From Trochalopteron elliotii (Eukaryota > Chordata > Aves > Passeriformes > Leiothrichidae): a stretch of DNA of 64,000 nucleotides. Location: NCBI GenBank assembly GCA_024734555.1, contig JANPWX010000077.1, positions 4,171,337 through 4,235,336 of the forward strand, given 5' to 3'. The stretch's first letter is position 1; each line of letters starts with the position of its first letter. The translations under genes were made by a program, and so were the position numbers. Below are positions 61,726 to 64,000 of the stretch, piece after piece. The notes below the pieces were generated by a model. The model saw nothing but the letters and a program-made list of their open reading frames with translations. It had not been told where the DNA came from and searched no databases.

Positions 61726-64000
61726 CCAAAAAACTTCCTTTGTCTTCTATTTTTTTTAACAGCACACAACCAAATACTGGAATATTACATAAATCGAGGA
61801 AGCAGAAGCACAGAGTAGATTTTTTCCTCCATTCTTCACATTTCTGCAATGTCCTGACACTTCAGAACTGCTATGTCCAAAATATTTTGCCTACAAAGGA
61901 AAATAAACTGTGAGATTTCTAAAAAGCTGTCAGTGGGAGCCATTCAAGCTTCTTTTTTTTTCTGTTTTGGAATAAAAATAAATTTCTCAATAACAAAATT
62001 TCCTAAGAAATTGATTTTGATATTTTTGATTTAGGAGAACATTACTTATAGAAATACATAAAACTGAGATGATGTAAAGATGAGAAAGGAAACTTAATTT
62101 ACAGTGTAGTGCATACTTAAATGACAGTCTGCTACAGAGAGGATGTAGTAAAAGAACTCATTGTTTCTTCCATGTTTGGTTGGGTTTTTTCACTCACTGA
62201 ATATAACGGAAGCCTATTTTCCTTTCTGCATCCATGACTTTACATAAAGACATTTTTCTCTCTTTTTTTTTTTTTTTGGCTGCTCGCTCTGATTTCTTTT
62301 TTTTTTTCTTTTCAATTCTTAAACTCCTTATCCACAGCAAGAGCTGATAAGAGTACAGATATTCTTATATTATTAAGTATATGCATATATATATTTCTAT
62401 GTATGTATGTATTCACCTACAAATGGAGAATTTTTAAACCCTTATTAAACTGGCAGACTTAAAACCTTAACAATAAGCTAAAAAACCTAAAATAGTTTCA
62501 TAGAATCACGAACCTTAACTTTTTTTTATTTTTTGTATTTTACTTGCCTAAAAGTTATTTTTCAATCTTTGCTGAAGAACCAGAATGATAAATCAGAATA
62601 ACAATATTCTCCCTAACTTCAGTCTGTACCTTGCACAGTCTTACTCCAAATTTTAAGATATCAAGTACTTTCAAGATTACAATGTAATTATTCATTTGGA
62701 AAAGTGAGAAGCACCTGGCGTTCATTCCTTATGCTTTAAGTTCCACACGAGATGAAAGAGATGAAGTTTATCTCTAAGTACTAACTGAAAGAAACACAAT
62801 AAAATCTGATATGGTTGCATCAATTTATATGACAAAACAATTATTATATAAATCAGACTCTATAATCAGAATTTATAAGTACTTATCCAGTTTACATGTA
62901 TAGAACTGAAGAAATATTTATAGCATACGTAACACAGAGGTGTAACGACCTGAGGTACTTCCTGCGGCTGGTAAAGTCTTACAGTAGCAGATATTGGAAA
63001 TGTAAAACAGTAGTTTAAGAATTTATGTTGCATTTTATTGGATTTGATGTCTAATTAAAAAAAAAAAAAGAAAAAAAGAAAAAAAAAGCCTACAATCAGG
63101 ATAACAGGATTAAACAGGATTAAATTGTGGGTGGTTTAATTCTGGCCACAGGAAGATTAGTATGTATTTTGGGTATCTGTGAAAGATTTTGCCAAGCCAT
63201 GTCTAGGCTGGCACATTGATCTTGGTGATCTGGAAAGTCATGGTCAAATGTTGTGTCTTGAAAGAAAACCCAAGGCAGCACACTCCATCAAATATAACAT
63301 GGAGTAAACCGTACTTATGCAAAACCTTGTAATTAGCCCACCTATGCCACTTTAGCATTTTTGATATCTTTGATGTACCTGAATTGCCTGATTTGTGTAG
63401 AATTTTTGACCCAGGTGGAAACTTACTGTCAAAGTTGCTGCAACATCAATAGAACACTGACCACAAGACTTGCACCTGGACTTCTAAGGTGCAGTGATGT
63501 CCCAAAGAACATTAGCTGTGAAAAGAAATTAAGTGTAACCATTATGAAAGTAGCAGGAAAAACAGAGCAAGAAACAACTGCAGAATTTGTATGAAAGCAA
63601 AAAATAAATCACCATTACATTTCAAAATGCTGAATTTGTTGCTCCATATAATTTACACCTAAAGACTACTGAGCATGTCACATAAATTAGACTATCACCC
63701 TGGATATGCACCACTGTATATCTAGTACATTTATTTGCAAGATCATTCAGATGTTTTATATTTATTAGCAGCCATCAAGCCAGATCAATCCCCCACACCA
63801 AAAGCCCTGTGTTCATTCGTGATCTCTACTGGTCATGCAGGGAAATTTAAAGTTAGAGGGTTCATTTTCTGGAACCAATTAAAAATACTATGAAACCTCA
63901 GAAAGCATTTCTGTTCAGACAACACCAATGTGGAACTAAAGCAGAGTGCTCAAAGAAAAATTCAGTTAAGAAGCAAGCAACTGTCTCTGCTTTTGTCCTA
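61726..64000. other. AT-rich DNA with T and A tracts
   Basis: T-rich patches at 62260-62312 and an A-rich patch at 63056-63089. A 77-codon open frame at 63361-63594 has no features I recognise. Nothing else supported. Confidence 0.5.

Noticed and set aside
63361..63594. 77-codon open frame as a gene
   Set aside because: No splice context, promoter, domain or repeat support. The length is within chance expectation for this amount of DNA.
1..64000. tRNA, rRNA, snRNA or miRNA genes
   Set aside because: No cloverleaf with A/B boxes or other recognisable RNA gene was seen. A covariance-model scan would be decisive.

Overview
This window looks like 64 kb of bird nuclear DNA from a gene-poor stretch, either a gene desert or the inside of a very long intron. 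It is visibly AT-rich and has no operon-like packing, no long open reading frame and no recognisable RNA gene. The reason for calling it avian is the repeat content. There are at least ten pieces of CR1, the dominant LINE of birds, several ending in the typical ATTCTATG-like 3' tail. There are also about a dozen solo or partial long terminal repeats (LTRs) of endogenous retroviruses. Several of these LTR families resemble ones I associate with songbirds and their relatives; that last step is from memory and is not proven here.

Layout. 1-4300: CR1 remnants, one LTR piece and a pentanucleotide array grown on a CR1 tail. 4300-8900: mostly unique AT-rich DNA, with one possible short exon on the minus strand near 6.5 kb. 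8900-16600: two near-identical minus-strand solo LTRs (family B), a plus-strand LTR (family A), and an old minus-strand CR1 interrupted by a family C LTR. 16600-25900: AT-rich DNA with an LTR-like block near 19 kb, a T/G-rich island near 21.6 kb and a 1-kb CR1 near 24 kb. 25900-32700: a family E LTR, then a plus-strand CR1 and a long minus-strand CR1 pair. 36200-39800: a cluster of three LTR-type elements. 39850-53290: unique AT-rich DNA with microsatellites and one possible terminal exon near 46.2 kb on the minus strand. 53300-61720: a nested mirror-image arrangement of two LTR pairs around a CR1. 61720-64000: AT-rich, nothing recognised.

No intact gene was found. The only protein-like signals are decayed CR1 reverse-transcriptase frames and two short exon candidates that need outside evidence. 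The LTRs stand alone without gag, pol or env between them. Where target-site duplications (TSDs) can be read (6 bp for family B, 5 bp for family G), each LTR has its own pair, so they are independent insertions later reduced to solo LTRs. I see no sign of a new multi-gene system. The most interesting items are the LTR regulatory architecture (AP-1-like sites and a conserved hairpin), the nested inverted LTRs, the CR1-seeded microsatellite and the exon candidate at 46.2 kb.
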